DNA of 64,000 nt from DATARH01 sp035534535 (GCA_035534535.1 DATLRS010000192.1:1-64000), one strand, 5' to 3'; shown: positions 54,949-63,676, counted from the first letter of the stretch. Translations and numbers: made by a program. Notes: generated by a model from the letters alone, not told the origin.

Positions 54949-56736
54949 TCATTTTGCCGCTTCGTTAACCTGCTGGGCCCATTTTTTGCCGAGATAGGCC
55001 TCGATTACCTCGCGATTGCGGACCACCATGTCGGGCGCGCCGCTGGCGATCAGCCTGCCGTGATCGATGACGTCGAAATGGTCGACCAGCTGAACCATCG
55101 CCTGCATCGTGTGCTCGATAATGAGAACCGTGACCCCATCCGCGTGCATCTGGCGGATCGCGGCGAGAATACCGTCGAGATCGTCATGGCCAAGCCCGGC
55201 GAGCGTCTCGTCGAGCAGCATCAGCCGCGGTTGCGGCGCCAGCGCACGCGCCAGTTCCATCAAGCGCAGTTCGCGCGTCGTCAACCGGCCGGCGACGACA
55301 TCGGCGCGGGCGCTGAGCCCGACGCGATCGAGCGCGGTCGCCGCCATGCGCCGCGCGGCGGCATCGTCGGGCGCGCCGACAAAGGCGCCGACCACGACGT
55401 TTTCCAGCACGGTCATGCGCGGAAAGGCCCGCACGACCTGAAAGGTGCGGCCAATGCCGCGCCGGCACACCCGGTTTGGCCGCAGCCCAACGAGCGGCTC
55501 GCCGGCAAAGCTGATCGTGCCGCGCTGTGGCGCAAGAAACCCGTTGATGACGTTGAACAGGGTTGTCTTTCCGGCGCCGTTGGGCCCGATGATGCCGTAG
55601 AGCCCGCCCTCGGGAACCGCAAGGTCGACCCCATCGAGCGCCTGCAACCCGCCGAAGGCAATACTGACGTCGCGCAGCACGAGGAGGTCGCCGCCCACCG
55701 CAGCGCGCTCGTTGCGCGGCAGAGCGCCGATGGCCGCGCTCGGAATCGGCGGCGCGGCGGGCTCGCTCTGCCGTTTCGCCCAGTGGTCGCGGATGCGCCA
55801 ATAGACGCCTTCGGGGGCGCAGAGGATGATCGCGATGATCGCCACGCCATAGACGACGCCCTGAATGCCGGGCAGCACATTACCCAGTTCGGCGTTGAGC
55901 CCTTCCGCCAGCGGCACCAGCACCACCGCGCCGATCACCGGTCCCCACAGCGTGCCGACCCCGCCGAACAGCGCGAGGATCAGCGCCTGGGCGGAAACCA
56001 GCATTCCGAACACGGCATCCGGCGTCACCACCAGCAGCACCACCGCGTAAAGCCCGCCGGCCATCGACGCCAGCGCGCCGCTCAGCATCAGCGCCAGCAT
56101 CTTCCAGCGCCAGGTGTCGATGCCGGCCGCCTCCGCCGCCGGCTCGTTCTGCTTGATCGCGAACAGCGACATGCCGAACCGCGAATTCTCGATCCGCAGC
56201 GAGATCACCAGCGACATGACGAGCAGGCCCAGCGCCAGCGCGACATACGCCCGCGGATTGGCGAATTGCATATAGAGGATCGGCGCCGTCCGCTTCATCG
56301 GCAGCGGGATTTCCTGATACCCCAGCCACTGAAAGACGTAGAGCGTCGCCAGCGGATAGGCGAGCATCGCCAGCGCGAAATAGTGCCCGCGCAGGCGGAA
56401 GGTCGGAAACCCGATCAGCACGCCGGCCAGCCCGCCGACCACCGCGCCCGCCGGGATGGTGAGCCACGGCGACAGGTTGAATTGCACCATGCCAAGCGCC
56501 ACCGTATAGGCGCCTAGCCCCCAGAATACCGCGTGACCGAACGAGAAATAACCGCTGTAGCCGCACAATATATTCCAGGCAACCGACAGCATCGCCCACA
56601 GCAGCACCTGGGTCAGCACGAGCTCGAAATAATCGCTTTTCAGGACCGCCGACAGCGCGAGCACAGCGGCGGTAAAGCCGAGGATCGCCCACAGCTGGCG
56701 CTTCACCGGGCTGGAAACCTTCGCCGCGATTGTCAT
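54949..56736 (-). CDS. Fused permease and ATP-binding protein (LivM-LivG) of branched-chain amino acid-type ABC transporter
   Basis: A 595-residue fusion. Residues 1-325 are a LivM permease with about ten helices (LCGYSGYFSFGHAVFWGLGA; GVGTLWGPVIGAVVLVPLAE). Residues 345-595 are an ATPase: GPNGAGKTTLFNVINGF (Walker A), RGIGRTFQVVRAFPRMTVLE (Q-loop), LMLLDETLAGLGHDDLDGIL (Walker B) and IIEHTM (H-loop). The ABC signature reads RLTTRELRLMELARAL, without the usual SxGQ Gly. The ATG at 56736 overlaps the livH stop by four bases; upstream open frame is antisense-free noise over livH. Confidence 0.88.
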   Translation of the reverse strand: MTIAAKVSSPVKRQLWAILGFTAAVLALSAVLKSDYFELVLTQVLLWAMLSVAWNILCGYSGYFSFGHAVFWGLGAYTVALGMVQFNLSPWLTIPAGAVVGGLAGVLIGFPTFRLRGHYFALAMLAYPLATLYVFQWLGYQEIPLPMKRTAPILYMQFANPRAYVALALGLLVMSLVISLRIENSRFGMSLFAIKQNEPAAEAAGIDTWRWKMLALMLSGALASMAGGLYAVVLLVVTPDAVFGMLVSAQALILALFGGVGTLWGPVIGAVVLVPLAEGLNAELGNVLPGIQGVVYGVAIIAIILCAPEGVYWRIRDHWAKRQSEPAAPPIPSAAIGALPRNERAAVGGDLLVLRDVSIAFGGLQALDGVDLAVPEGGLYGIIGPNGAGKTTLFNVINGFLAPQRGTISFAGEPLVGLRPNRVCRRGIGRTFQVVRAFPRMTVLENVVVGAFVGAPDDAAARRMAATALDRVGLSARADVVAGRLTTRELRLMELARALAPQPRLMLLDETLAGLGHDDLDGILAAIRQMHADGVTVLIIEHTMQAMVQLVDHFDVIDHGRLIASGAPDMVVRNREVIEAYLGKKWAQQVNEAAK

Positions 56737-57665
56737 GTGCGCTCGCTGAGGCGGCCGAACATTCCCTGCGGCCGCAGAAAAATGATCAGCAGGAAGACGA
56801 CGAAGATTGCGGTGTTCTGTAATTGGTAGGGCAGCACCAGGGTCGACATCTGCTGGACGATGCCGATCACCAGCCCGCCCCAGAACGCCCCGAGAATGCT
56901 CCCGAGCCCGCCGAGCACGACCCCGGCATACATGACGATGACAAAATCGAACCCGGTATAGGGCTGAAACGATTGCGACCCGGCGAGGAGCCCGCCGGCG
57001 ACTGCGGTGATGCCGACCCCGAGGCTCCAGGCGATGCGATGCGCCTTGTCGACATCGATACCCATGTAGAGCGCCGCCTGGCTGTTGTCGGCGGCGGCGC
57101 GCAGCCCCTTGCCTTGCCTTGTGTGGCCGAGGAACAGGTAGACCGCCAGCGCCAGCGCAACCGCGACCACGAAGCTCACGCAGCGGCCCTGGTTCAGCAG
57201 CACCTCGCCGATCTCCCACGACGTCCGCGACAGCGGCGTGCGAATGCCGGTCGGGGTCGAGCCGAACACGATCAGCCCGCCATTCTGCAGGACCAGCGAA
57301 ATTCCGAGGGTGACGAGGATCTGACCATAGGCGCCGGCACCCTCGATCTGCGCCGCCCCCGCGCCGGTAACGCGAGAGACGATAAAGCGATGCAGCAGCC
57401 AGCCAAACGCAAAGACGATCGGTCCCGCCAGGAACGCCGCGACGATCGGCCCGGCGCTGGGTCCGAGAAATGCCGAGAGGCCGGCTCCGGTCGCCAGGTA
57501 GAAAGCAGCGTACATGCCGAGCATCAGGAAATCGCCCTGGGCGAAATTGATCACCCGCATCGCGCCAAAGATGATGCCGAGGCCGACGCACATCAGGGCA
57601 TAGGTGCTGCCGACCAAGACGCCGGCAGCCAACGCCTGCAGGAAATCGATAAGCGAGAATGACAT
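56733..57665 (-). CDS. livH: Branched-chain amino acid-type ABC transporter permease LivH
   Basis: A 310-residue integral membrane protein with about eight helices. ALMCVGLGIIFGAMRVINFA followed by QGDFLMLGMYAAF is the typical opening of LivH, and GVVLGGLGSILGAFWGGLVI is the EAA-like loop. It forms the transmembrane pore with the LivM part of the next gene. It heads the minus operon livH, livMG fusion, receptor. Confidence 0.92.
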   Translation of the reverse strand: MSFSLIDFLQALAAGVLVGSTYALMCVGLGIIFGAMRVINFAQGDFLMLGMYAAFYLATGAGLSAFLGPSAGPIVAAFLAGPIVFAFGWLLHRFIVSRVTGAGAAQIEGAGAYGQILVTLGISLVLQNGGLIVFGSTPTGIRTPLSRTSWEIGEVLLNQGRCVSFVVAVALALAVYLFLGHTRQGKGLRAAADNSQAALYMGIDVDKAHRIAWSLGVGITAVAGGLLAGSQSFQPYTGFDFVIVMYAGVVLGGLGSILGAFWGGLVIGIVQQMSTLVLPYQLQNTAIFVVFLLIIFLRPQGMFGRLSERT

Positions 57666-57786
57666 ACGCGAACTACCGCCCCACAGCGATGCGACAAGGT
57701 CCTGCGCGCAGCGTCGAGGCGCGGTTCACCATGCCCTCCCTCGCGGGCGACGATAGAGGCTGGCCCCGGCAAATGTCATCGGTTTT

Positions 57787-57830
57787 CCGCCTGTGATCCG
57801 CCTGTGATCCGCCTGTGATCCGCCTGTGAT
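57787..57830. repeat. Four perfect copies of an 11-base tandem repeat
   Basis: CCGCCTGTGAT occurs four times head to tail with no mismatch. It lies in the 236-base divergent region between livH (minus, starts 57665) and livF (plus, starts 57902). Eleven bases is about one helical turn, so each copy would face the same side of DNA. The repeat could be a multi-site operator or a slippage product. Confidence 0.9.
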
Positions 57831-57901
57831 AAGGAATGGGCGGGTGCGCGATCGCCGGCTATGCTGCCGCCGGTCCCACAGGCAGCGGAACGACAGCGGC
57901 G

Positions 57902-58612
57902 ATGATGCTTGCAATAGAAGGGCTTTCGGTCAGTTACGGCGGGCTCGCAGCGTTGCGCGGGATTTCGGTTTCGGTCGATGAAGGGCAATTCGTCGCGATC
58001 GTCGGCCCCAACGGCGCCGGCAAGACGACGCTGTTCAAGGCCATTTCCGGGGTGGTCCCGGCCGGGTCCGGTGCGATCATTTATCAGGGCCAGGACCTTC
58101 TTGCCATACCGCCGCACGAACGCGTGCACCTCGGCATCGCCCACGTGCCGGAAGGCCGCCAGGTATTCGCCGCGATGACGGTCTTGGAAAACCTGGAGAT
58201 GGGCGCCTATTCGACGCGCGGCCGCACCACCTGGCAGCGCAATATCGAGCGCATCTTCACGCTGTTTCCGGTTTTGGCCGAGCGCCGCTCGCAGCTCGCC
58301 GGGACGCTGTCGGGGGGCGAGCAACAGATGCTGGCGATCGGCCGCGGCATCGCCTCCTCACCCCGGCTGCTGCTGCTCGACGAGCCGTCGATGGGCCTGG
58401 CGCCGGCGATCGCCGATCTGATCTTCGACCGCATCGCCGCTCTGCACCGCGAGGATGGGGTTACGCTGATCCTGGTCGAGCAGCGCGTCGCCGAAGCGCT
58501 GGAGAGCTGCGATTACGGGTATGTGCTCGAAACCGGCCAGGTCGTCCTCGAAGGCACCCACCGGACGCTGACCGCAGATGACCGGGTGCGCCGCGCTTAT
58601 CTGGGAATGTAA
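57902..58612 (+). CDS. livF: Branched-chain amino acid-type ABC transporter ATP-binding protein LivF
   Basis: A 236-residue ATPase. IVGPNGAGKTTLFKAISG is Walker A, HVPEGRQVFAAMTVLENLEM the LivF-specific Q-loop region, GTLSGGEQQMLAIGRGIAS the signature (intact LSGGEQQ), and LLLLDEPSMGLAPAIADLI Walker B. It pairs with the LivG half of the fused permease protein. It is divergent from its partner genes, an unusual split of the operon. The ATG at 57902 is preferred; the frame extends to 57836. Confidence 0.92.
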   Translation: MMLAIEGLSVSYGGLAALRGISVSVDEGQFVAIVGPNGAGKTTLFKAISGVVPAGSGAIIYQGQDLLAIPPHERVHLGIAHVPEGRQVFAAMTVLENLEMGAYSTRGRTTWQRNIERIFTLFPVLAERRSQLAGTLSGGEQQMLAIGRGIASSPRLLLLDEPSMGLAPAIADLIFDRIAALHREDGVTLILVEQRVAEALESCDYGYVLETGQVVLEGTHRTLTADDRVRRAYLGM

Positions 58613-58715
58613 CAAGGAGAAATTTGACTCTTTTGCCGGGCACCGTCCGGTGATACTGCCCCCGGCCCGCAAACCGTGTTGGCGGGCGCCTGTGGGCTTG
58701 ACGAGGAGAAAACGG

Positions 58716-59102
58716 ATGTTCAGCCATATCATGGTCGGGAGTAACGACATCGCCCGGTCGAAGAAATTCTACGATGCCCTGTTTGTCGCGATGGGCGGCC
58801 AGCCCGGCGTCGAGGACGCCAGAGGAAGGCTTGCCTATGCGCACAATGGCGGGCGTTTCATGGTGTCGAAACCGATCGACGGCAAGCCGGCCAACTCTGC
58901 CAATGGCGGCACGATCGGCTTCTCGATGAGCGATGCCAAACAGGCCGAGGCCTGGCACAAAGCCGGTGTCGCGAATGGCGGCACGTCGATCGAAGACCCG
59001 CCGGGCATCCGCCAAGGGGCCGCCGGCCAGATGTATCTCGCCTACCTTCGCGATCCCGATGGCAACAAGCTGTGCGCCCTGTGTCGCCTGCCGGCGGCCT
59101 GA
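58716..59102 (+). CDS. VOC-superfamily protein (glyoxalase/bleomycin-resistance-like)
   Basis: A 128-residue protein with the VOC fold. MFSHIMVGSNDIARSKKFYD has the metal-binding His4 region, and AGQMYLAYLRDPDGNKLCAL the C-terminal DPDGN motif. Members bind metals or small molecules; no function can be deduced. It lies 103 bases after livF. GAGGAGAAAACGG precedes the ATG at 58716. Confidence 0.85.
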   Translation: MFSHIMVGSNDIARSKKFYDALFVAMGGQPGVEDARGRLAYAHNGGRFMVSKPIDGKPANSANGGTIGFSMSDAKQAEAWHKAGVANGGTSIEDPPGIRQGAAGQMYLAYLRDPDGNKLCALCRLPAA

Positions 59103-59226
59103 ATCATCGCCGATCGACGCTGAAGAGGGCCGCCCTTTGCGGGCGGTCCTTGCGCGACAGAACTTGCTGGGCGGCCGATTGGCAATAAGCCGCCTCCACT
59201 CGCGACAACCGGGTTGCCAACCGCGG

Positions 59227-59243
59227 TGGTATACCATATACCA
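59227..59243. promoter_or_regulatory. Palindromic GntR/FadR-type operator TGGTATACCATATACCA
   Basis: TGGTATA-CCA-TATACCA is a perfect inverted repeat ending seven bases before the ATG at 59250 of the GntR gene. It contains the TNGTNNNACNA-like pattern of FadR-subfamily operators. Its position suggests that the GntR protein represses its own transcription or translation start region. Confidence 0.7.
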
Positions 59244-59249
59244 ATAAAC

Positions 59250-59975
59250 ATGGCCGAACCCAGCCCGCATCGCAGCCCGACGCTCGACGTACCGCGGCTC
59301 GATACCAGCAGCAGCTTTGCCAAGGAAGCCTACGCCGCCTTAAAGCGGGCGATCTGCGCGATGGACATCTATGACCAGCCGCACGAGATTCGGCTCGACG
59401 AGCGGCAGCTGTCGCAGGGGCTCGGGGTCAGCCGCACGCCGATCCGCGAGGCGATGACGCTGCTCGAACAGGAGGGGTTTGTCCGCACCCGGCCGCGCCG
59501 CGGCATCATTGTCGTGCGCAAGTCGAAGCGCGAGATCGTCGAGCTGATCACGGTGATGGCGGCCCTGGAAAGCATGGCGGCGCGGCTCGCCGCCGGGCGC
59601 GCCGCAGACGCGGAAATCGCCGATTTGCGCCGCTTGATGGCCGAGTTCCGCAGCGGCAATGAGGGCGCGCAGCTCGACGATTATTCCGACGCGAACATCG
59701 CCTTTCACCAGGCGATCATCAAAATGAGCGGCTGCGCCTTGCTCGCCGAGATGACCGAAAACCTGTTCATCCACATGCGCGCGATCCGCAAGATCACGAT
59801 CCATCAGGATAACCGGGCGGCCCGCTCGATTGTCGATCACATGGCGATCATCGCCGCCCTCGAACGCCGCGACCCCGCGCTCGCCGAGCGCCTCGCGCGC
59901 GAGCACACGCTGGGGCTCGCCGCGCATGTCGAGCAGCACGGCGACTTTCTCGACACGGCCCGCGACGATGCTTGA
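59250..59975 (+). CDS. GntR-family transcriptional regulator (FadR subfamily, FCD domain)
   Basis: A 241-residue regulator. The winged helix includes LDERQLSQGLGVSRTPIREA and MTLLEQEGFVRTRPRRGIIV, the standard GntR DNA-binding region at about residues 45-90. The C-terminal FCD domain has ANIAFHQAIIKMSG with the metal-binding Asp-His pattern and MAIIAALERRDPALAERLAREHT. It lies upstream of the formyl-CoA transferase gene and downstream of livF and the VOC gene. It probably senses a carboxylate or CoA-related ligand, perhaps oxalate. The ATG at 59250 is seven bases after a palindrome. Confidence 0.9.
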   Translation: MAEPSPHRSPTLDVPRLDTSSSFAKEAYAALKRAICAMDIYDQPHEIRLDERQLSQGLGVSRTPIREAMTLLEQEGFVRTRPRRGIIVVRKSKREIVELITVMAALESMAARLAAGRAADAEIADLRRLMAEFRSGNEGAQLDDYSDANIAFHQAIIKMSGCALLAEMTENLFIHMRAIRKITIHQDNRAARSIVDHMAIIAALERRDPALAERLAREHTLGLAAHVEQHGDFLDTARDDA

Positions 59976-59996
59976 GTTTGAAGGACCGCAACATTG

Positions 59997-60034
59997 TCAT
60001 TCCGGGTCTGCCGCGGCGCGGCACCCCGGAATGA
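59997..60034. repeat. Intergenic palindrome (TCATTCCGGG / CCCCGGAATGA)
   Basis: A hairpin with ten-base arms encloses TCTGCCGCGGCGCGGCA. It is the 'TCATTCCGGG' class of dispersed palindrome related to the repeats at 1208 and 63149. It lies between the GntR gene and frc and may act as a terminator or attenuator between them. Confidence 0.65.
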
Positions 60035-60059
60035 CCCCTGGGAGACGGAGAACACACGG

Positions 60060-61289
60060 ATGAGCAAGGCTCTCGAAGGGGTGCGCATTCTCGATATGGG
60101 GCATGTCCAGGCGGCGCCGACCGCGACGCAGCTCTTGGCCTGGATGGGCGCCGACGTCATCAAGGTCGAGATGCCCGGCCGCGGCGACATCACCCGCGGC
60201 CAGCTGCGCGACGTCAAAGGCGCCGACAGCCTCTATTTCACGATGCTGAACTCCAACAAGCGCTCGATCACGATCAACCTGAAGTCGCCCGGCGGCAAGA
60301 AGGTCCTCGAAGAGATGATCCAGCGCTGCGACGTCATGGTCGAGAATTTCGGCCCCGGCGTGCTCGACCGGCAGGGGTTCACCTGGGAGCGCATCCACCA
60401 GATCAACCCGCGCATCATCTATGCCTCGATCAAGGGGTTCGGCCCCGGCCGCTACGCCGATTTCAAGGCCTATGAGAATGTCGCGCAATGCATGGGCGGC
60501 GCCTCCAGCACGACCGGCTGGGACGACGGCCCGCCGACCGTGACCGGCGCCCAGATCGGCGATAGCGGCACCGGCGTGCATCTCGTCACCGGAATCTTGG
60601 GCGCCCTCTTCCAGCGCGAGCGCACCGGCCAGGGCCAGCGGGTCGAAGTCGCGATGGTCGATTCGGTGCTCAACCTGTGCCGCGTCAAGATGCGCGACCA
60701 GCAGCGCATCATGAAGGGACCGTTGCCGGAATACCCGAACGAGAGCTTTGGCGACGCGGTGCCGCGCGCCGGCAACGCCTCGGGCGGCGGCCAGCCCGGC
60801 TCGGCCTTGCGCTGCGCTCCGGGCGGGCCCAACGATTACGTCTATGTGATCATCCAGCCGCCCTCCTGGGCGCCGTTGATGAAGATCGTCGGACGCGCGG
60901 AACTGATCGAGGACGCGCATTACGCGACCCCCGAGGCGCGGCTGTCGCACATCCCCGACTGCTTCTCGATCATCGAAGGGTGGACCCGGACCAAGACCAA
61001 GTTCGAGGTCATGGCGGCATTGAACGAGGTCGATGTGCCGTGCGGCCCGATCCTGTCGATGAAGGACATCTACGAGGACAGGGAACTCTATGAGCGCGGC
61101 ATGCTGGTCGAGCTCGACCACCCGACCCGCGGCCGCTATGTCCAGGTCGGCATGCCGATCAAGCTGTCCGATTCGCCGGCCGAGGTGCGGCGCTCGCCGT
61201 TGCTCGGCGAGCATACCGACGAGGTCTTGGGCTGGCTCGGCTACGGTGCGGGCGACATCACGAAGCTGCACGACGACGGCGCGGTGTAA
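60060..61289 (+). CDS. frc: Formyl-CoA:oxalate CoA-transferase-like protein (CaiB/BaiF family)
   Basis: A 409-residue class III CoA-transferase. LDMGHVQAAPTATQLLAWMG, SLYFTMLNSNKRSITINLKS and NFGPGVLDRQGFTWERIHQI follow FRC of Oxalobacter closely. Asp168 in GAQIGDSGTGVHLVTG corresponds to the catalytic Asp169 of FRC, and LNLCRVKMRDQQRIMK is a characteristic FRC stretch. Length agrees (FRC about 428). It transfers CoA from formyl-CoA to oxalate. Oxalyl-CoA decarboxylase is not in the window. The ATG at 60060 follows GGAGACGGAG. Formate dehydrogenase genes are next. Confidence 0.85.
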   Translation: MSKALEGVRILDMGHVQAAPTATQLLAWMGADVIKVEMPGRGDITRGQLRDVKGADSLYFTMLNSNKRSITINLKSPGGKKVLEEMIQRCDVMVENFGPGVLDRQGFTWERIHQINPRIIYASIKGFGPGRYADFKAYENVAQCMGGASSTTGWDDGPPTVTGAQIGDSGTGVHLVTGILGALFQRERTGQGQRVEVAMVDSVLNLCRVKMRDQQRIMKGPLPEYPNESFGDAVPRAGNASGGGQPGSALRCAPGGPNDYVYVIIQPPSWAPLMKIVGRAELIEDAHYATPEARLSHIPDCFSIIEGWTRTKTKFEVMAALNEVDVPCGPILSMKDIYEDRELYERGMLVELDHPTRGRYVQVGMPIKLSDSPAEVRRSPLLGEHTDEVLGWLGYGAGDITKLHDDGAV

Positions 61290-61306
61290 CGATTGTCATC
61301 GCCGTC

Positions 61307-61387
61307 GTAGGATGGGTTGAGGATCGCGAAACCCATCTCCGATCCGCGCGGCAGCGATGGGTTTCGCTGCGCTCAACCCATCCTACG
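61307..61387. repeat. Large intergenic palindrome (GTAGGATGGGTT type)
   Basis: The left arm starts CGTAGGATGGGTTGAGGATC and the right arm ends GCTCAACCCATCCTACG. The arms pair imperfectly over about 32 bases. This type of repeat is scattered in many proteobacterial genomes. It separates frc from the formate dehydrogenase genes and could block or end transcription between them. Confidence 0.75.
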
Positions 61388-61406
61388 GGTGTATTGGAAT
61401 AGCATT

Positions 61407-63122
61407 ATGCGTTCCCAGACAGCTCATGATCGCCGCATCCACCCGGGCGCCGGACGGCGGCGCGGTCTCGATCACCCGAAGGGCCGCCAGCTCGATCCCG
61501 TGGCGTTGGCCGAGGTGCAGGCGCTGCTTGGCGAGCGCGAGCGGCGCCGCGACCTGTTGATCGAGCATCTGCACCTGCTGCAGGACCGGTTCGGCTGCCT
61601 GCACGCGCGCCATCTGGTGGCGCTGGCCGAGGAGATGCGCCTGGCGCTCGCCGAGGTTTACGAGGTCGCCTCGTTCTACGCCCATTTCGACATCGTCATG
61701 GACGACGAGGCGGCGCCGCCGGCGATCACCGTGCGGGTGTGCGACAGCCTCAGTTGCGCGCTCGCCGGCGCCGAGCGGCTGCTCGACGCGCTGCGCGACC
61801 GGCTCGGCGCCCAGTTCGCGGACACGGTGCGGGTGGTGCGGGCGCCGTGCATGGGCGGCTGCGACAAGGCGCCGGCTGTAGCGATCGGTCATGCGCTGCA
61901 TGAGCATGCCAGTCCCGACACGGTCGCCGCGGCGATCGCCGCCGGGGCGACCCACCCGGCCATCCCGTCCTATCCCGGCCTTGACCAATACCGCGCCGGC
62001 GGCGGCTATGGGCTGCTGCAGGCCTGTCTGGCGGGCGGCCGGCCGGTCGAGGAGGTGATTGTCGCGCTCGAAGGGTCGGGGATGCGCGGGCTCGGCGGCG
62101 CCGGCTTTCCGACCGGACGCAAATGGCGCCTGGTGCGCCAGGAGCCGCAGCCGCGCCTTCTCGCGGTCAACGCCGACGAGGGCGAGCCCGGCACCTTCAA
62201 GGACCGCTATTTCCTCGAAACCGACCCGCACCGCTTCCTCGAAGGGATGCTGATCGCCGCCTGGGCGATGGAGGCGGGCGACGCCTATATCTACCTGCGC
62301 GACGAATACCCGCAATGCCGCGAGATCCTCGCGCGGGAGATCGCCGCGGTCGCGGCGGCGGGCCTCGCGCCGCACACCAGGGTCCATCTGCGGCGCGGCG
62401 CCGGCGCCTATATCTGCGGCGAGGAATCGGCGATGCTCGAATCGATCGAGGGCAAGCGCGGGCTGCCGCGCCACAAGCCGCCGTTTCCGGCGCAGGTGGG
62501 GCTGTTCGGCCGGCCCACCCTGATCAACAATGTCGAAACGCTGTTCTGGGTGCGCGACATCGTCGAGCAGGGGCCGGAGTGGTTCACCGGCCAGGGCCGC
62601 AACGGCCGCCACGGGCTGCGCACGTTTTCGGTGTCGGGCCGGGTCAAAAGTCCGGGCGTCAAGCTGGCGCCGGCGGGCATCACCGCGCGCGAACTCATCG
62701 AGGAATTCTGCGGCGGCATGGCAGACGGTCACGTCTTCAAGGGCTATCTCCCGGGCGGCGCCTCGGGCGGCATCTTGCCGGCCTCGAAGGCCGACATCCC
62801 GCTCGATTTCGGGACGCTCGAAGGCGAAGGCTGCTTTATCGGCTCCGCCGCGGTTGTCGTGCTGTCGGACCGGGACGACATGAAGGCGGTGGCGCTCAAT
62901 CTGCTCAAGTTTTTCGAGGATGAAAGCTGCGGCCAATGCACTCCATGCCGGCTCGGCACCGAAAAGGCGGTGGCGCTGATGAACGAGCCGCGCTGGGACG
63001 AGGGGCTGCTCGACGAACTGACGCGGGTGATGGGTGACGCCTCGATCTGCGGCCTGGGACAGGCGGCGATGAACCCGGTGCGCATGGTGCTGAAGCATTT
63101 CCGCGAGGATCTGACATCCTGA
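61407..63122 (+). CDS. NAD-dependent formate dehydrogenase beta subunit (fused NuoE-NuoF type)
   Basis: A 571-residue fusion. Residues 1-160 are NuoE-like with [2Fe-2S] Cys in VRVCDSLSCALAG and APCMGGCDKAPA. The rest is NuoF-like: GLGGAGFPTGRKWRLVRQEP (FMN/NADH), VNADEGEPGTFKDRYFLETD, GAGAYICGEESAMLESIEG, and ESCGQCTPCRLGTEKAV for a [4Fe-4S] cluster. Length equals that of Methylobacterium FDH1 beta (572). It passes electrons from formate oxidation to NAD+. ATG 61407 is the first start after the palindrome. A small unknown gene separates it from the alpha subunit gene. Confidence 0.87.
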   Translation: MRSQTAHDRRIHPGAGRRRGLDHPKGRQLDPVALAEVQALLGERERRRDLLIEHLHLLQDRFGCLHARHLVALAEEMRLALAEVYEVASFYAHFDIVMDDEAAPPAITVRVCDSLSCALAGAERLLDALRDRLGAQFADTVRVVRAPCMGGCDKAPAVAIGHALHEHASPDTVAAAIAAGATHPAIPSYPGLDQYRAGGGYGLLQACLAGGRPVEEVIVALEGSGMRGLGGAGFPTGRKWRLVRQEPQPRLLAVNADEGEPGTFKDRYFLETDPHRFLEGMLIAAWAMEAGDAYIYLRDEYPQCREILAREIAAVAAAGLAPHTRVHLRRGAGAYICGEESAMLESIEGKRGLPRHKPPFPAQVGLFGRPTLINNVETLFWVRDIVEQGPEWFTGQGRNGRHGLRTFSVSGRVKSPGVKLAPAGITARELIEEFCGGMADGHVFKGYLPGGASGGILPASKADIPLDFGTLEGEGCFIGSAAVVVLSDRDDMKAVALNLLKFFEDESCGQCTPCRLGTEKAVALMNEPRWDEGLLDELTRVMGDASICGLGQAAMNPVRMVLKHFREDLTS

Positions 63123-63148
63123 TCCCCATGAACCGACACCCGGAACCG

Positions 63149-63234
63149 TCATGGCCGGGCTTGACCCGGCCATCCACGAGCCGCCTTTTGGAGCGGAGCA
63201 GCGTGGATGCCCGGCACAAGGCCGGGCATGACGA
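63149..63234. repeat. Dispersed palindromic repeat (GGCCGGG type)
   Basis: It begins TCATGGCCGGGCTTGACCCG and ends AGGCCGGGCATGACGA. The inner part, GCCGCCTTTTGGAGCGGAGC, is less paired. It is a second copy of the family seen at 1208-1268. It lies between the formate dehydrogenase beta gene and the small unknown gene. Confidence 0.75.
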
Positions 63235-63255
63235 CTTTTGTTATGGCGGCGCCTT

Positions 63256-63660
63256 ATGAGCGATCCGAACCCATTCGCCGATGCGCTCCAAATCCCGGCC
63301 GATCCTTTGTTGACGGACGAACTGGCGCGCGAGGAGGTAGCCGAGATGGCGAACCTCACCGCCGCGCAGACCGGCGTGCCCGGCACGATCTTCATCTCGA
63401 CCGCCATGGGGGCGCACGGTCCTCGCGTCAAATATTTCGTGCGCCCGGGCCGCACCCAGCCCAGCTTTTCGGTGTCAATCGTTGATGCTCCCTCAGTGGT
63501 CGCCAACAGCCTGCCGGCCCGCACCGTGCGCCAGATGTCGCCGCAGGTGATCGCCTGGGTGTGGAGCAACAGGGATGCGCTCCTGGATTTCTGGCATCAC
63601 GGCGATACGTGGACGCAGCCGGAGGTCAACGACTTCGTCCAGAACCTTCGGCGGGTTTGA
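63256..63660 (+). CDS. Small protein of unknown function in the formate dehydrogenase cluster
   Basis: A 134-residue soluble protein. The middle IFISTAMGAHGPRVKYFVRP and the C-terminal VWSNRDALLDFWHHGDTWTQ look like a compact folded domain that I do not recognise by name. Similar short proteins with a GxHGPRVKYF stretch seem to occur as conserved hypotheticals in alphaproteobacteria. No signal peptide or membrane segment is seen. It lies between the beta and alpha subunit genes (16 bases before alpha). It may be unrelated to formate dehydrogenase, since a dispersed palindrome sits directly upstream. Confidence 0.6.
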   Translation: MSDPNPFADALQIPADPLLTDELAREEVAEMANLTAAQTGVPGTIFISTAMGAHGPRVKYFVRPGRTQPSFSVSIVDAPSVVANSLPARTVRQMSPQVIAWVWSNRDALLDFWHHGDTWTQPEVNDFVQNLRRV

Positions 63661-63676
63661 GAATGAGGGTCCAGCA

